From Lentzea aerocolonigenes (GTDB lineage: Bacteria; Actinomycetota; Actinomycetes; Mycobacteriales; Pseudonocardiaceae): a DNA stretch of 64,000 nucleotides. Below, in pieces: positions 1 to 9,682 of this stretch. Each line of letters begins with the position of its first letter. Positions within the stretch are counted from its first letter, which is position 1. The stretch is taken from NCBI RefSeq assembly GCF_000974445.1, contig NZ_BBOJ01000006.1, positions 248,001-312,000 of the forward strand, in the 5' to 3' direction. The translations under genes and the position numbers were made by a program. The notes below the pieces were generated by a model. It was given only the letters and a program-made list of their open reading frames with translations. It ran no database searches and had not been told where the DNA came from.

Positions 1-309
1 CAGACCCGCTTCGGGCTCGACCCCATCATCTTCGTCGTCAACAACGGGGTTTACGGCGTCGAGCAGTGGCTCGCCGACTCGACGGTCTTCCACACCGACA
101 AGCCGTTCTACCAGTCCTGCACGCTGCACCCGTGGAACTACAGCAAGCTGTCAGAGGTGTTCGGGTGCCAGGGATGGAGGGCCGGCACGTACGGGGAGCT
201 CGAGGATGCTTTGAAGGGCGCTCTGGCGAACACGAGCAGCCCGTCCATCATCGAGGTCCTGGTACCCGGCAAATCGATTCCGGACAACGCGGACTGGAAG
301 ACCCAGTAG
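1..309 (+). CDS. ThDP-dependent 2-oxo acid decarboxylase, C-terminal end (5' truncated by window)
   Basis: The frame is open from base 1 to the TAG at 307-309, giving 102 residues of a longer protein. The segment IIFVVNNGVYGVEQ followed by WNYSKL resembles the C-terminal ThDP/Mg-binding domain of the pyruvate/indolepyruvate decarboxylase group, where an NN-G-Y-E pattern closes the cofactor site. These enzymes decarboxylate 2-oxo acids to aldehydes in the cytoplasm. The substrate cannot be assigned from this fragment. A perfect hairpin follows 25 bases after the stop, so this is probably the last gene of its transcript. Confidence 0.75.
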   Translation, partial: QTRFGLDPIIFVVNNGVYGVEQWLADSTVFHTDKPFYQSCTLHPWNYSKLSEVFGCQGWRAGTYGELEDALKGALANTSSPSIIEVLVPGKSIPDNADWKTQ

Positions 310-334
310 CTGGCTGACGGAGCTGAGATGAAGA

Positions 335-369
335 GCTCCTTCATCCACCTCGAGGGTGGATGAAGGAGC
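335..369 (+). terminator. Intrinsic terminator-like hairpin after the ThDP decarboxylase
   Basis: Two perfectly complementary 15-base arms (335-349 and 355-369) flank a five-base TCGAG loop, 25 bases past the stop codon. No T-run follows, which is common for actinobacterial terminators. Confidence 0.7.
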
Positions 370-546
370 CCTTCAAGGCACTTCCGCTCCTGACCTGCGG
401 GTCTCTGATCGACAACCGTGTGAGCAGCGAATTTGCTCTCGTCGTTGCCGTCGGCTGCATGCGCTGGTGGTCCTCCCGTGTACCCGGCGCGTACCGGCAC
501 CGGCAGACCGCGTACCCGGCGGAAGCAACTGCCCAGAATGACCAGG

Positions 547-579
547 GACCCCGTACCCCGCGAACGAGGTACGGGGGTC
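547..579 (-). terminator. Hairpin downstream of a leftward gene remnant
   Basis: GACCCCGTACC (547-557) pairs with GGTACGGGGGTC (568-579) with one extra G. It lies just after the stop of the leftward remnant at 592-952, so it most likely ended that transcript. It could also work on the + strand. Confidence 0.45.
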
Positions 580-591
580 GAGTCTTGGGGG

Positions 592-952
592 TCACCTGTC
601 GTCGTCGGTGACGCCGATCCCTTCACGGGCGACGCGCAACGCGGTGTCGATCGCCACGCCCCCTTTGGTGCACGGCGGCGGAGCTCGAGGTCTGGCCCGT
701 CCAGCGCGGGTAGCATCCGCAGCGCCGCCGTAAGGCCCATGTCGGACACCGTGTAGCCGACACCCTGTTGAGTCTCGCCGAGTTCGAGGAGACCCATGCG
801 CACATCTCCGTGACCCTGGTGAACACGTCGGCTTCGCTGATCGCTGGACCGAGCGCGACCTTGATCATCGTGTGGTGCACGGCGGCGGGGCTGTTCACGA
901 GCAGGACCGCCATGACCATCGCCCGTTGGTACTCGTCGGCCCCATGGCTCAC
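592..952 (-). pseudogene. Frameshifted remnant of an unrecognised small gene
   Basis: On the minus strand a GTG start at 952 overlaps the TGA of the upstream remnant (GTGA at 949-952). Reading gives a plausible N-terminus (VSHGADEYQRAM, then AVHHTMIKVALGP). The protein-like sequence then moves to a second frame (LELGETQQGVGYTVSDMG, then AALRMLPALDGPDLEL) and a third (GGVAIDTALRVAREGIG) before a TGA at 592-594. At least two frameshifts are therefore needed. The rebuilt protein would be about 115 residues. I do not recognise the family. Coupling to the upstream remnant suggests a former two-gene operon. Confidence 0.45.
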
Positions 953-1140
953 GCGGCGCCGCCGTTGGGCGTCCAGAGACCCGGTGCGCGTGCCACCAGG
1001 AGTTGAGGGGCGTTGCGGGTGCCGGGCGCGGGCAGCTCCAACAGCCCGTGAACGACCTCGCGCAGGGTGCCCGTGCGTTGCCACACGATCCCGGTCTCGT
1101 CGGTGATCGTGCGCAACCCGTTGGCGTCGTTCCGGTCGCC
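949..1140 (-). pseudogene. 3' remnant of an unrecognised gene, operon partner of the 592-952 remnant
   Basis: A minus-strand frame ending at 949 contains protein-like sequence from about 1140 (NGLRTITDETGIVW, then TLREVVHGLLELPAPG, ending LWTPNGGAA). Further upstream the frame is only the antisense of a rightward regulator remnant, so the 5' part seems lost at a junction near 1140. The stop overlaps the next GTG start by four bases. No family was recognised. A short intact gene with a missed start is possible but less likely. Confidence 0.4.
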
Positions 1141-1142
1141 AG

Positions 1143-1751
1143 GTGGGTAGCTCTCTGGCGGACGCGATGGATGCGCGCGTGGTCGAGCTGCGGCACCTTG
1201 ACGACGTCGTGGGCAGTGCTGACTTGTTGCCCGCAATCCGGAAGGAACTGACCGAATCTCAGACGCTCGTGCGCAACGCGTCCTACAGCGACGCGACCGG
1301 GCGGAGATTGCTCACGGTCACGGGCGAGTTGGCGCAGATTGCCGGATGGGTTGCCAGTGATGCCGGACAGCATGCGGACGCTCAACGGCTGTACCTGTGG
1401 GCGCGTCCGTGGCGAACGAAGCGGGCAACGATCCCCTTGCCGCGCAACTGTTTTCCTCGCTCAGCTACCATATTGCGAACGTCGGAGAGCCTGACGACGC
1501 ACTACTTCTGGCCCGTAGCGCTAGGCGATCCCGGCCGAGCGGAGCCGTTGTTGCCGGCCGCCGTCGCGTCGTATCCGGACGGACATTCGCGCGAGATCGC
1601 CCTGTCCCTCTCGTGGCTTGCGGAGTCATGCGCTCGCACGGGCGCCCTGGACGCCGCGAGAACGACACTCGACCGCGCCAAGGACTACGCCGCAAGGATG
1701 CCATCCGCGCGCACCGACGACCGTTTCAGGGCCGTTCAAGAGCTGGTGTAA
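1143..1751 (+). pseudogene. XRE/TPR-type regulator, 5'-truncated and frameshifted
   Basis: Three reading frames must be joined to rebuild one helical, TPR-like C-terminal half. The first carries DLLPAIRKELTESQTLV and ELAQIAGWVASDAGQHADAQ. The second, from about 1397, carries SVANEAGNDPLAAQLFSSLS and HIANVGEPDDALLLAR. The third carries PLLPAAVAS and TGALDAARTTLDRAKDYA. This is the tail commonly seen on actinobacterial helix-turn-helix regulators with TPR-like repeats. The N-terminal HTH is absent, replaced at about 1140 by leftward remnants. At least two indels plus the truncation make it non-functional. Confidence 0.65.
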
Positions 1752-2091
1752 CGACACCACCCCTTGTCTGGCCACAGAATTGCGGCGGGGCAAGGGATAC
1801 CGGTGCACCGAGCCGGCACCTCGGACTTGGGTGCTGCCATGGGTAACCCCTGATCGGGACGTAGTGACGAGTCCCAACGCCAAGGCTCGGCGGGCACATC
1901 CGCCGCGCAAAGCAAGACCACGGCCGGCGGCCCCGGTCTTGCTTTCGCTCGAACGTTCACCCGTTCGTGAGCGAACCCCTTGTTTTGCGGGACTGCACCC
2001 GATCTGCACCCGACTTGCACCAGTGACTGCGGTTTGACCGGGAATCCCTTCTGCGTCCTCCTCGTGTTGCTGTCTTACAAGGGAGACCAAC
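1752..2091. other. Intergenic region upstream of the S8 protease
   Basis: This stretch has no convincing gene; frames across it are short and lack family resemblance. It contains the 1909-1945 hairpin and then, by position, the promoter region of the protease gene. Just before its ATG (2092) lies a GGGAGA ribosome-binding site. Confidence 0.5.
1909..1945. terminator. Perfect 11-bp hairpin, bidirectional terminator candidate
   Basis: AAAGCAAGACC (1909-1919) pairs exactly with GGTCTTGCTTT (1935-1945) around a 15-base GC-rich loop. The T-run on each 3' side would let it work in either direction. It separates the regulator pseudogene from the protease gene. Confidence 0.6.
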
Positions 2092-3639
<1,548 letters not shown>

Positions 3640-3651
3640 ACCGCGGCTTTC

Positions 3652-3681
3652 CTGGTCAGCCTCGTGAGCGAGGCCGACCAG
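3652..3681 (+). terminator. Terminator hairpin after the S8 protease
   Basis: Arms CTGGTCAGCCTCG (3652-3664) and CGAGGCCGACCAG (3669-3681) pair with a single mismatch around a TGAG loop, 12 bases after the stop codon. Confidence 0.7.
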
Positions 3682-3716
3682 ACCCGTGCCGGACTTGGCG
3701 GTGCGGGTGAATCCCT

Positions 3717-3953
3717 TCAACCGCGCACGATCCGCACCTGGCGCGGCAGCGCTTCCGGGATGTTCAGCAGACCCAGGGCTTCTCGGCCTCGAGCTGTTCG
3801 TCGGTGAACATCTGCTGACTCGTCGAGTGGTTGGGGAACCGGCCCCTCGCGCGCCTCGAACGCGTGCAGGTCCCAGCTGGCCGACCGGCTGAGCACCGCC
3901 TTGCCGTAGATCAGCTTGGCCTTGCCGTCGTGACAGAAGCACAGGACGCGCAT
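3717..3953 (-). pseudogene. Probable remnant of an unrecognised leftward gene
   Basis: From the ATG at 3953 the frame encodes 78 residues beginning MRVLCFCHDGKAKLIYG and continuing WDLHAFEAREG. After that the protein-like sequence seems to move to another frame (FPNHSTSQQMFTDEQLEAE), suggesting a frameshift near 3840. I do not recognise the family. It may be a short decayed gene; an intact small gene cannot be excluded. Confidence 0.3.
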
Positions 3954-3998
3954 GCACCGCCTGCGCAACAGCCGGCGTGTCGCCCAGCTACGTGCGAC

Positions 3999-4309
3999 AT
4001 GATCCCCAACGCGGAGCACTGGCGGGTGTCCGTGTGGGAGGCGCAGGAGCTGCAGCACGCGATCATGGGCTACCTGCCCGGCTACGCGACGCCGCGGATC
4101 GTGTGCGACGTTGTGCGTGCCGTGGGCAAGCGGTGGTGCACCAGCTCGCCGAATACGACCGTGAGCTGGGCATTTCCTACTGGACGAAGAACTACCGCAC
4201 CGGGATCGAGCTCAAAGACCCGGAGGCACTGGATCGCCGCTACCCCTACTACGACCCGATCTCCACCCTCGGCGAGGCCGGCCAGAAGTGGTGGACCGAC
4301 CAGACCTGA
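3999..4309 (+). pseudogene. Frameshifted fragment of an unrecognised gene
   Basis: Starting at the ATG at 3999 one frame reads as plausible protein (MIPNAEHWRVSVWEAQELQ, then IMGYLPGYATPRIVCDVVR). A second frame continues it from about 4140 (QLAEYDRELGISYWTKNYR, then DPISTLGEAGQKWWTD) to a stop at 4309. One indel near 4130 would join them. The composite, about 100 residues, is rich in Trp and Tyr. No family was recognised. Confidence 0.35.
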
Positions 4310-4795
4310 CAGGTCACGATGGGGCCGTTTCGGGACATCTTCCGAAGGCTGTGCGTGCCGAAAATTACGTCCGCACAGGTCAAGCGGCGTGCCGATACTC
4401 CGCCTACGCCGACATCACCGGCCACACGTTCGACCTGCCACAGGCATTCGCCGACGTCATCACCTTCAACTCCGGGCCTCTCCACACTGGAGTCTGACCT
4501 GTACTGCTATTTCAACGGGCTCAAGCTGTGCGGGACTCGCGCAACTCGGCGATCATCGCGGGCCTGGTGTCGAGTTGTCCAAGCATGATCGAACGGGTGT
4601 CACTTCGCGGTCCCTGCTGGCAGCCGAGAAGGAGCAGGTCCGTTCGCCAGCTGTTGAGATCCACGCGACTCTGTGAGTTCGGGTGTCCGTGTGCCGCCCA
4701 AGGGATCTGTCCCATGTGAGGTGCACTACGGGACATTGCGGATGTGGATCAAATAAGCCCGTCCGGAGGGCTCCGAGCCTGCTGCGCAAGCGCGG
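4310..4795. other. Region without an assignable gene, probable decayed coding DNA
   Basis: Short protein-like stretches occur in the + frames (for example GHTFDLPQAFADVITF ending at 4497), but none has a clear start, family or consistent frame. Together with the two neighbouring remnants this looks like decayed coding DNA behind the convergent PucR-type regulator gene. Confidence 0.4.
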
Positions 4796-6388
4796 TCACC
4801 ACGTGCCCATGTGCAGGTGACGGAGACGAAGCTGCAGCTCGGCCAGGAAACGTGCGTCCGCGTCGGCCGCGTCGAATCCCGTCAGTTCGGTGATTCGCCG
4901 CAGCCGGTTTCGGAAGGTGTTGGGATGGATGTGCAGGTGGTTGGAGGCTGCGGCGACGTCACCGAAGGAGTCCAGGTAGGCCGTGAGGGTCGGGAGCAGG
5001 TCGGTGTGGTGCACGCGGTCGTGCCGGTCGAGCTGGTCGACCGGGCCGTCGAGCGGGGTGCCGGCGCGTCGCAGTGAGCCTGCGACTTCGGAGAGCACGA
5101 AGGCGACCTGGATGTCCGCGAACGACGCGATCGACGGCACGGTGCGGTGCTTCAGCAGCGTTCGCAGGACGAGATCGGCTTCTTCTTTGGCCGCAACGAT
5201 GTCGTCGGCGCCGTCGCTGACGCCGCCCAGAGCCAGGACGATCTCGTCGTGCTGGACCGCTCGGCGGTGGAAGGCTTCAGCGATCCTCCTCGTGCGTGCC
5301 AGCGCTTCGGCGTCGCTCGTCGACGGCTGCCACGGGAGCACCGCGTAGGTCGTGCCGTCCACGAACGTCGTGGTGGCGCGGGTGTGGCCGATCGCGAGGT
5401 GCAGGGTGAGAGGTTCGAGGACCTTGCGACGGTCGGACCAGGTGTCGTCGGCTCGGGCCGCCGCCGGAGTGCGCGCGGCGATGATCGTGAGTTTGTTCGT
5501 GGCGATCCCCAGGCCGGCCGCAGGGCCGGTGATGTCGCCGCCGCGGAGCAGGGCTGCGAGGAGATCGGACTTGCGGGTGGGGAGCGGGTCGCCGCCGGTG
5601 CTCAGGATGCGCGCGATCGCGTGGGCGATCTGGCTGAAGTCGCGGTTGCGATCCGGATCGAACGGCTCGTCGGCGGTGGCCCACAGGTAACCGAACAGGC
5701 GGCCGTCGATGCGCACGGAGGTGGCCATTCTCGGCTTGGCGGTGCTGGAAGCGGGTTCGAGGAACAATGGCGTGTCCGACGCGGCGAGTTGTGCGAATGT
5801 GCCGCGTTCCCGCAGGGTCGAGATGAGCCAGCTCGGTGCCCTTCTGCCGAGGATGCCGGTCACGCGTTCGTCGTCGGCCTCGTCCTGCCGGTCGGACCAC
5901 GCCAGCACCGCGAGTTTCGGGTCCTCCAGCACGAGCGGGGCGTCGACCAGGATCGCCGCGGCGTTCAGCGTGGTGAACAGGTCGTCCGTCGGAGGTGCCG
6001 GCGCTGAGGTCGCCGACCACGCGGTGACGACCCGGCGCACGTCGTCGACGAAGTCCGTCCAGGAGATGCCGGCGGCCAGTTCCAGCACAGCTGAAGCGCC
6101 GGCGCGGAGCAGCGAGTCCGCGATCGGACCGCGGCACACGACCATCCTGGCGCCGGCCCGCTGCAGCGCGGGCACGTCGGCCTCCGTGACGTTCGGGGCG
6201 AGCAACAACGTCCCGGGCGACACGGGCTCGTTCGGGTCGTAGATCGCCACCTGCCGCACCGAAGAGGTCGCCGGCCCGTCCGACGCGACCAACCGGACGA
6301 TCGAGTCGCCCAAGGTGCCGACCAGCTCGTCACACGTCGGATACGCCTGCACCTTCCCATCATATGAGAGCCACTGTGCAAAACGCAC
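4796..6388 (-). CDS. PucR/CdaR-type transcriptional regulator
   Basis: 530 residues from a GTG at 6388; an in-frame GTG at 6352 is an alternative start. The N-terminal part (about 15-120) fits a PucR-like sensory domain and the middle a GGDEF-like regulator domain. The C-terminus has the PucR-type helix-turn-helix (YLDSFGDVAAASNHLHIHPN, then RLRRITELTGFD, about 465-510). Members of this family usually activate nearby catabolic genes in response to a substrate. It is transcribed divergently from the tryptophan/kynurenine operon with only 91 bases between the starts, which makes it the obvious candidate regulator. The effector is not readable from the sequence. Confidence 0.85.
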   Translation of the reverse strand: MRFAQWLSYDGKVQAYPTCDELVGTLGDSIVRLVASDGPATSSVRQVAIYDPNEPVSPGTLLLAPNVTEADVPALQRAGARMVVCRGPIADSLLRAGASAVLELAAGISWTDFVDDVRRVVTAWSATSAPAPPTDDLFTTLNAAAILVDAPLVLEDPKLAVLAWSDRQDEADDERVTGILGRRAPSWLISTLRERGTFAQLAASDTPLFLEPASSTAKPRMATSVRIDGRLFGYLWATADEPFDPDRNRDFSQIAHAIARILSTGGDPLPTRKSDLLAALLRGGDITGPAAGLGIATNKLTIIAARTPAAARADDTWSDRRKVLEPLTLHLAIGHTRATTTFVDGTTYAVLPWQPSTSDAEALARTRRIAEAFHRRAVQHDEIVLALGGVSDGADDIVAAKEEADLVLRTLLKHRTVPSIASFADIQVAFVLSEVAGSLRRAGTPLDGPVDQLDRHDRVHHTDLLPTLTAYLDSFGDVAAASNHLHIHPNTFRNRLRRITELTGFDAADADARFLAELQLRLRHLHMGTW

Positions 6389-6479
6389 GGATGTCGCTGG
6401 CGATCCTGGCCCTTTCGACCTATCTGACGAGGGTCGCCATGTCCGAGGCTGTGCGAGTCAACAGCCCGAAGGGAACGCA

Positions 6480-7622
6480 GTGACAACTCACGCATCGATC
6501 CGGGTGTCCGACCTCGCCGGCTACTCCATCGACCCGCACCACGGTTTCCTACCCGCGCAAGATCCACTCGACGCGCTCGACAGCCGGTTCGCGATCTGGG
6601 AGTCGCTCGCGCTCGACCTCTCGGCGCTGGTGATGACCGGACGGCTGCGCGCGGCGGTCGAGCACATGCCGGAACTGGCGATCGACGGACTCACGAGCGA
6701 ACCCGAGCTGGAACGCGCGTTCCTCCTGCTGTCCTGTCTGGGCAACGCCTACGTCTGGGGTGGCAAGAGCCCGGCGACCACCATTCCCAGGGCGCTCGCC
6801 GTCCCCTGGTGCGCCCTCGCAACGCGGCTGAACCGGCCACCGGTCATCGCGCACGCGTCCATCGTGCTGAACAACTGGCGGCGTCTCACCACCGACGAAC
6901 CCCTGAGCACCACCAACATCGACACCCAGCTGACGTTCCTCGGCGGGGTGGACGAGAAGTGGTTCTACCTCGCCACGGTCGGCGTCGAGCTCACCGGCGC
7001 TCCCGTGCTGCCGTTGCTGGTCGGTGCCCAGCACGCGGTGGTGGCGGGCAACACGGACCGGCTGACCGCCGACCTGCTGGCCATCGCCGAGGTGATCACG
7101 CAGACGACCGGGGCCTTCCTCGACGTCGAACGCTGGTGCGATCCGCACGTCTTCTACCACCGGGTGCGTCCGTACCTCGCGGGCTGGGACGAGCCCGGCA
7201 TCGTCTACGAGGGAGTCGACGACGAGCCGCGGGTCTTCTCCGGTGGCAGCGCCGCGCAGAGCTCACTGATCCAGGCCATCGACGCGGGCCTCGACATCCC
7301 GCACGAGCACGAGCTGACCCGGTCGTTCCTGCGCGGAATGCGGGACTACATGCCCGTGCCGCACCGGCGGTTCCTCGAGGACCTCGAAGCCGGACCCTCC
7401 GTGCACGACCACGTCACGAGTCAGGCCAGTCCACAGCTCACCGCCGCCTACAACTTGTGCGTGACGGCGCTCGCCGAGCTGCGCGCGCAACACATCGGTC
7501 TCACCGGTCGCTACATCAGGCGCTTCGAACGCGGCGCCGAAGAGCGCGGCACCGGTGGCACGAACTTCACCGCGATGTTGACGGCATCGAGGGCCGAGAC
7601 CACCTCGAGGGAGCTCTCATGA
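6480..7622 (+). CDS. Indoleamine 2,3-dioxygenase-family heme enzyme
   Basis: 380 residues from a GTG at 6480, preceded by a GAAGGGA site. This start is preferred over an upstream in-frame ATG at 6315, which runs into the regulator gene. Family hallmarks are present: Phe225-Tyr226-x3-Arg230 in the substrate pocket, the GGSAAQSS segment (255-262), MRDYMPVPHRRFL (287-299), the proximal heme ligand His338 and the GTGGTNF loop (357-363). The enzyme opens the indole ring of tryptophan with O2 to give N-formylkynurenine. Most bacterial kynurenine routes use tryptophan 2,3-dioxygenase instead. It is first in a ten-gene operon and its TGA overlaps the ATG of the next gene. Confidence 0.93.
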   Translation: MTTHASIRVSDLAGYSIDPHHGFLPAQDPLDALDSRFAIWESLALDLSALVMTGRLRAAVEHMPELAIDGLTSEPELERAFLLLSCLGNAYVWGGKSPATTIPRALAVPWCALATRLNRPPVIAHASIVLNNWRRLTTDEPLSTTNIDTQLTFLGGVDEKWFYLATVGVELTGAPVLPLLVGAQHAVVAGNTDRLTADLLAIAEVITQTTGAFLDVERWCDPHVFYHRVRPYLAGWDEPGIVYEGVDDEPRVFSGGSAAQSSLIQAIDAGLDIPHEHELTRSFLRGMRDYMPVPHRRFLEDLEAGPSVHDHVTSQASPQLTAAYNLCVTALAELRAQHIGLTGRYIRRFERGAEERGTGGTNFTAMLTASRAETTSRELS

Positions 7623-9682
7623 CCGTCTACCGCGGCTACCAGCAGCACGAGCTGGACCTGCAGTACTCCCCCAGCAGCCTCGTGGCGGACTTCGGCGCCG
7701 TCATCGACGCCTACCGCGACGACAGCGCCGCGGCCCGCGCGCTGCTCCCCCACGACAGGCGGAACCTGCGCTACGGAACCGAGCCGGGCCAGACACTCGA
7801 CATCTTCTCTCCCTCGGACGAGCCGGGTCCCGCGGTGTTCTTCGTGCACGGTGGCTACTGGCAGCAACTCAGCAAGGACGACTCGACGTTTCCCGCCCCC
7901 GGTCTGCTGGAGGCCGGACTGCGCTACGTCACCCCCGACTACCCGCTGGCTCCCCACGCCCGGCTCGACACCATCGTCGAGTCCGTCCGGGAAGCGTTTT
8001 CCTGGTTGTGGCACAACGCTTCCTCCCATGGAATCGACCGCGAGCGGATCGTCGTGGCCGGTTCGTCGGCCGGGGCCCATCTGGTGGCCACGCTCCTGGC
8101 CACGGACTGGACCACCCGAGGTCTCCCCCGCGACCCGATCGCCGGAGCGGTGCTGCTGGGCGGTGTGTTCGATCTCCGCCCGATCCGCCTGACCTACGTC
8201 AACGACGTGATGGGGCTGAACGAGATCGACGTCGTTCGCCTGAGCCCACAGCTGAACAGCGCGGCCGTCCACTGCCCGGTCGTCGTCGCCTGGGGAGAGC
8301 ACGAGACCGCCGAGTTCAAACGCCAGTCCAGCGAGTTCGCGCAGCACCTGCGTTCGCGCGGGATCCCGGTGACGAGCTTCGAACAGGCCGGGCGCAACCA
8401 CTTCGACTCGCCGTACGACCTGGGCGAGCGGGACAGCAGGTTGTTCACGGAGGTGCTCCGGCTGGTGGACGGGACAGCGGAAACGCTGGACCGCGCGGAC
8501 CGGCTGGCGCGCCATCGTGCGTGGTTCAGCCTGCCGGAGGACTCCGTCTACCTGGTCGGCAACTCCTTGGGACCGTTGCAGAAGAACTCGTGGCAGCGAG
8601 TGAGCCAGGTGCTCGGCGAGGAGTGGGGGCGCGGTCTGGTGGGCAGCTGGAACTCCGCCGGCTGGTTCGACAAGCCGAGAACGGTCGGTGAGCAGATCGC
8701 CCCGTTGATCGGCGCCGCGCCCGGCCAAGTGATCGCTGCCGACAACACCTCGATCAACCTCTACAAGGCGCTCGTGGCCGCGCTCGCCCTGCGACCGGGC
8801 CGAAGTGTCGTCGTGGCGGAGGCGGGAGCCTTCCCCACCGACCTCTACGTGATCGAGGGTGCGTTGGAGTCCTTTCTCGGGCACAGCACCAGGCTGATCG
8901 AGAGCGGCGGCCTCGAAGCCGCGCTGGACGACGACGTCGCGGTGGTCGTGCTGAGTCACGTCGACTACCGGACCAGCGCGTTGCACGACCTGGCCGAGGT
9001 GACCAGAACCGTGCACCGCAGCGGTGCCCTGGTGATCTGGGACCTCTGCCACAGCGCAGGCGCGCTGCCGATCCACCTCGACGAGAGCGAGGCCGACTTC
9101 GCCGTCGGCTGCACCTACAAGTACCTCAACGGCGGCCCGGGATCACCCGCCTTCAACTACGTCGCGCGCCGCCACCAGGAAGCGGCCCGGCAGCCCCTGT
9201 CCGGCTGGCACGGCCACCGCTCGCCGTTCGAGTTCGCGATCGAGTACGTGCCTGCGGACGGGATCAACCGGTTCCGCACGGGCACGCCGCCGATCCTGTC
9301 CTACGCACCGCTCGAAGCGAGTCTGGAGTTGTGGCGCGAGGTGGACCTGACCGAGGTCCGCGCCAAGAGCCTCGCGCTGTCGGACATGTTGATCAACGCG
9401 GTCGAGGCCGAGCTCGGTCTCGAAGTCCTCACGCCGCGAAACCCCGCCCACCGCGGCAGTCACGTCGCACTGCGGCACGACCACGCGTACGGAGTCGTAC
9501 GCGCGCTCATCGACCGCGGAGTGGTCTGCGACTTCCGCGCCCCTGACGTGATCCGAGTCGGGCTGGCCCCTCTCTACACGCGTTTTGCCGACGTCCAGAA
9601 GGCGGTCGAGGCGTTGAAAACCGTTCTGGCCCAAGAAGAGTGGGCGCGCCCGGCCTACCAGCAGCGGCTGGCGGTGACGTGA
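7619..9682 (+). CDS. Bifunctional kynurenine formamidase-kynureninase fusion
   Basis: 687 residues in one uninterrupted frame. Residues 1 to about 285 form an alpha/beta-hydrolase of the arylformamidase type, with HGGYW (77-81), nucleophile Ser150 in GSSAGAHL and probable catalytic His261 in GRNHF. Residues of about 290-687 are a kynureninase, with GNSLGPL (314-320), a DLCHSAGALP segment (475-484) and the PLP lysine Lys501 in TYKYLNGGPG. The protein would hydrolyse N-formylkynurenine and then cleave kynurenine (or 3-hydroxykynurenine) to an anthranilate plus alanine. These are normally separate proteins. The ATG overlaps the dioxygenase stop by four bases, and the aldehyde dehydrogenase start overlaps its own stop. 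Confidence 0.92.
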   Translation: MTVYRGYQQHELDLQYSPSSLVADFGAVIDAYRDDSAAARALLPHDRRNLRYGTEPGQTLDIFSPSDEPGPAVFFVHGGYWQQLSKDDSTFPAPGLLEAGLRYVTPDYPLAPHARLDTIVESVREAFSWLWHNASSHGIDRERIVVAGSSAGAHLVATLLATDWTTRGLPRDPIAGAVLLGGVFDLRPIRLTYVNDVMGLNEIDVVRLSPQLNSAAVHCPVVVAWGEHETAEFKRQSSEFAQHLRSRGIPVTSFEQAGRNHFDSPYDLGERDSRLFTEVLRLVDGTAETLDRADRLARHRAWFSLPEDSVYLVGNSLGPLQKNSWQRVSQVLGEEWGRGLVGSWNSAGWFDKPRTVGEQIAPLIGAAPGQVIAADNTSINLYKALVAALALRPGRSVVVAEAGAFPTDLYVIEGALESFLGHSTRLIESGGLEAALDDDVAVVVLSHVDYRTSALHDLAEVTRTVHRSGALVIWDLCHSAGALPIHLDESEADFAVGCTYKYLNGGPGSPAFNYVARRHQEAARQPLSGWHGHRSPFEFAIEYVPADGINRFRTGTPPILSYAPLEASLELWREVDLTEVRAKSLALSDMLINAVEAELGLEVLTPRNPAHRGSHVALRHDHAYGVVRALIDRGVVCDFRAPDVIRVGLAPLYTRFADVQKAVEALKTVLAQEEWARPAYQQRLAVT

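Noticed and set aside
138..1385. Minus-strand open frame of 415 codons
   Set aside because: It crosses the antisense of the decarboxylase end and of a regulator remnant; only the part near 600-790 is protein-like and belongs to a frameshifted remnant.
6809..7618. Upstream extension of the fusion gene frame inside the dioxygenase gene
   Set aside because: The residues are Arg/His/Pro-rich shadow sequence; the overlapping ATG at 7619 starts a typical formamidase.
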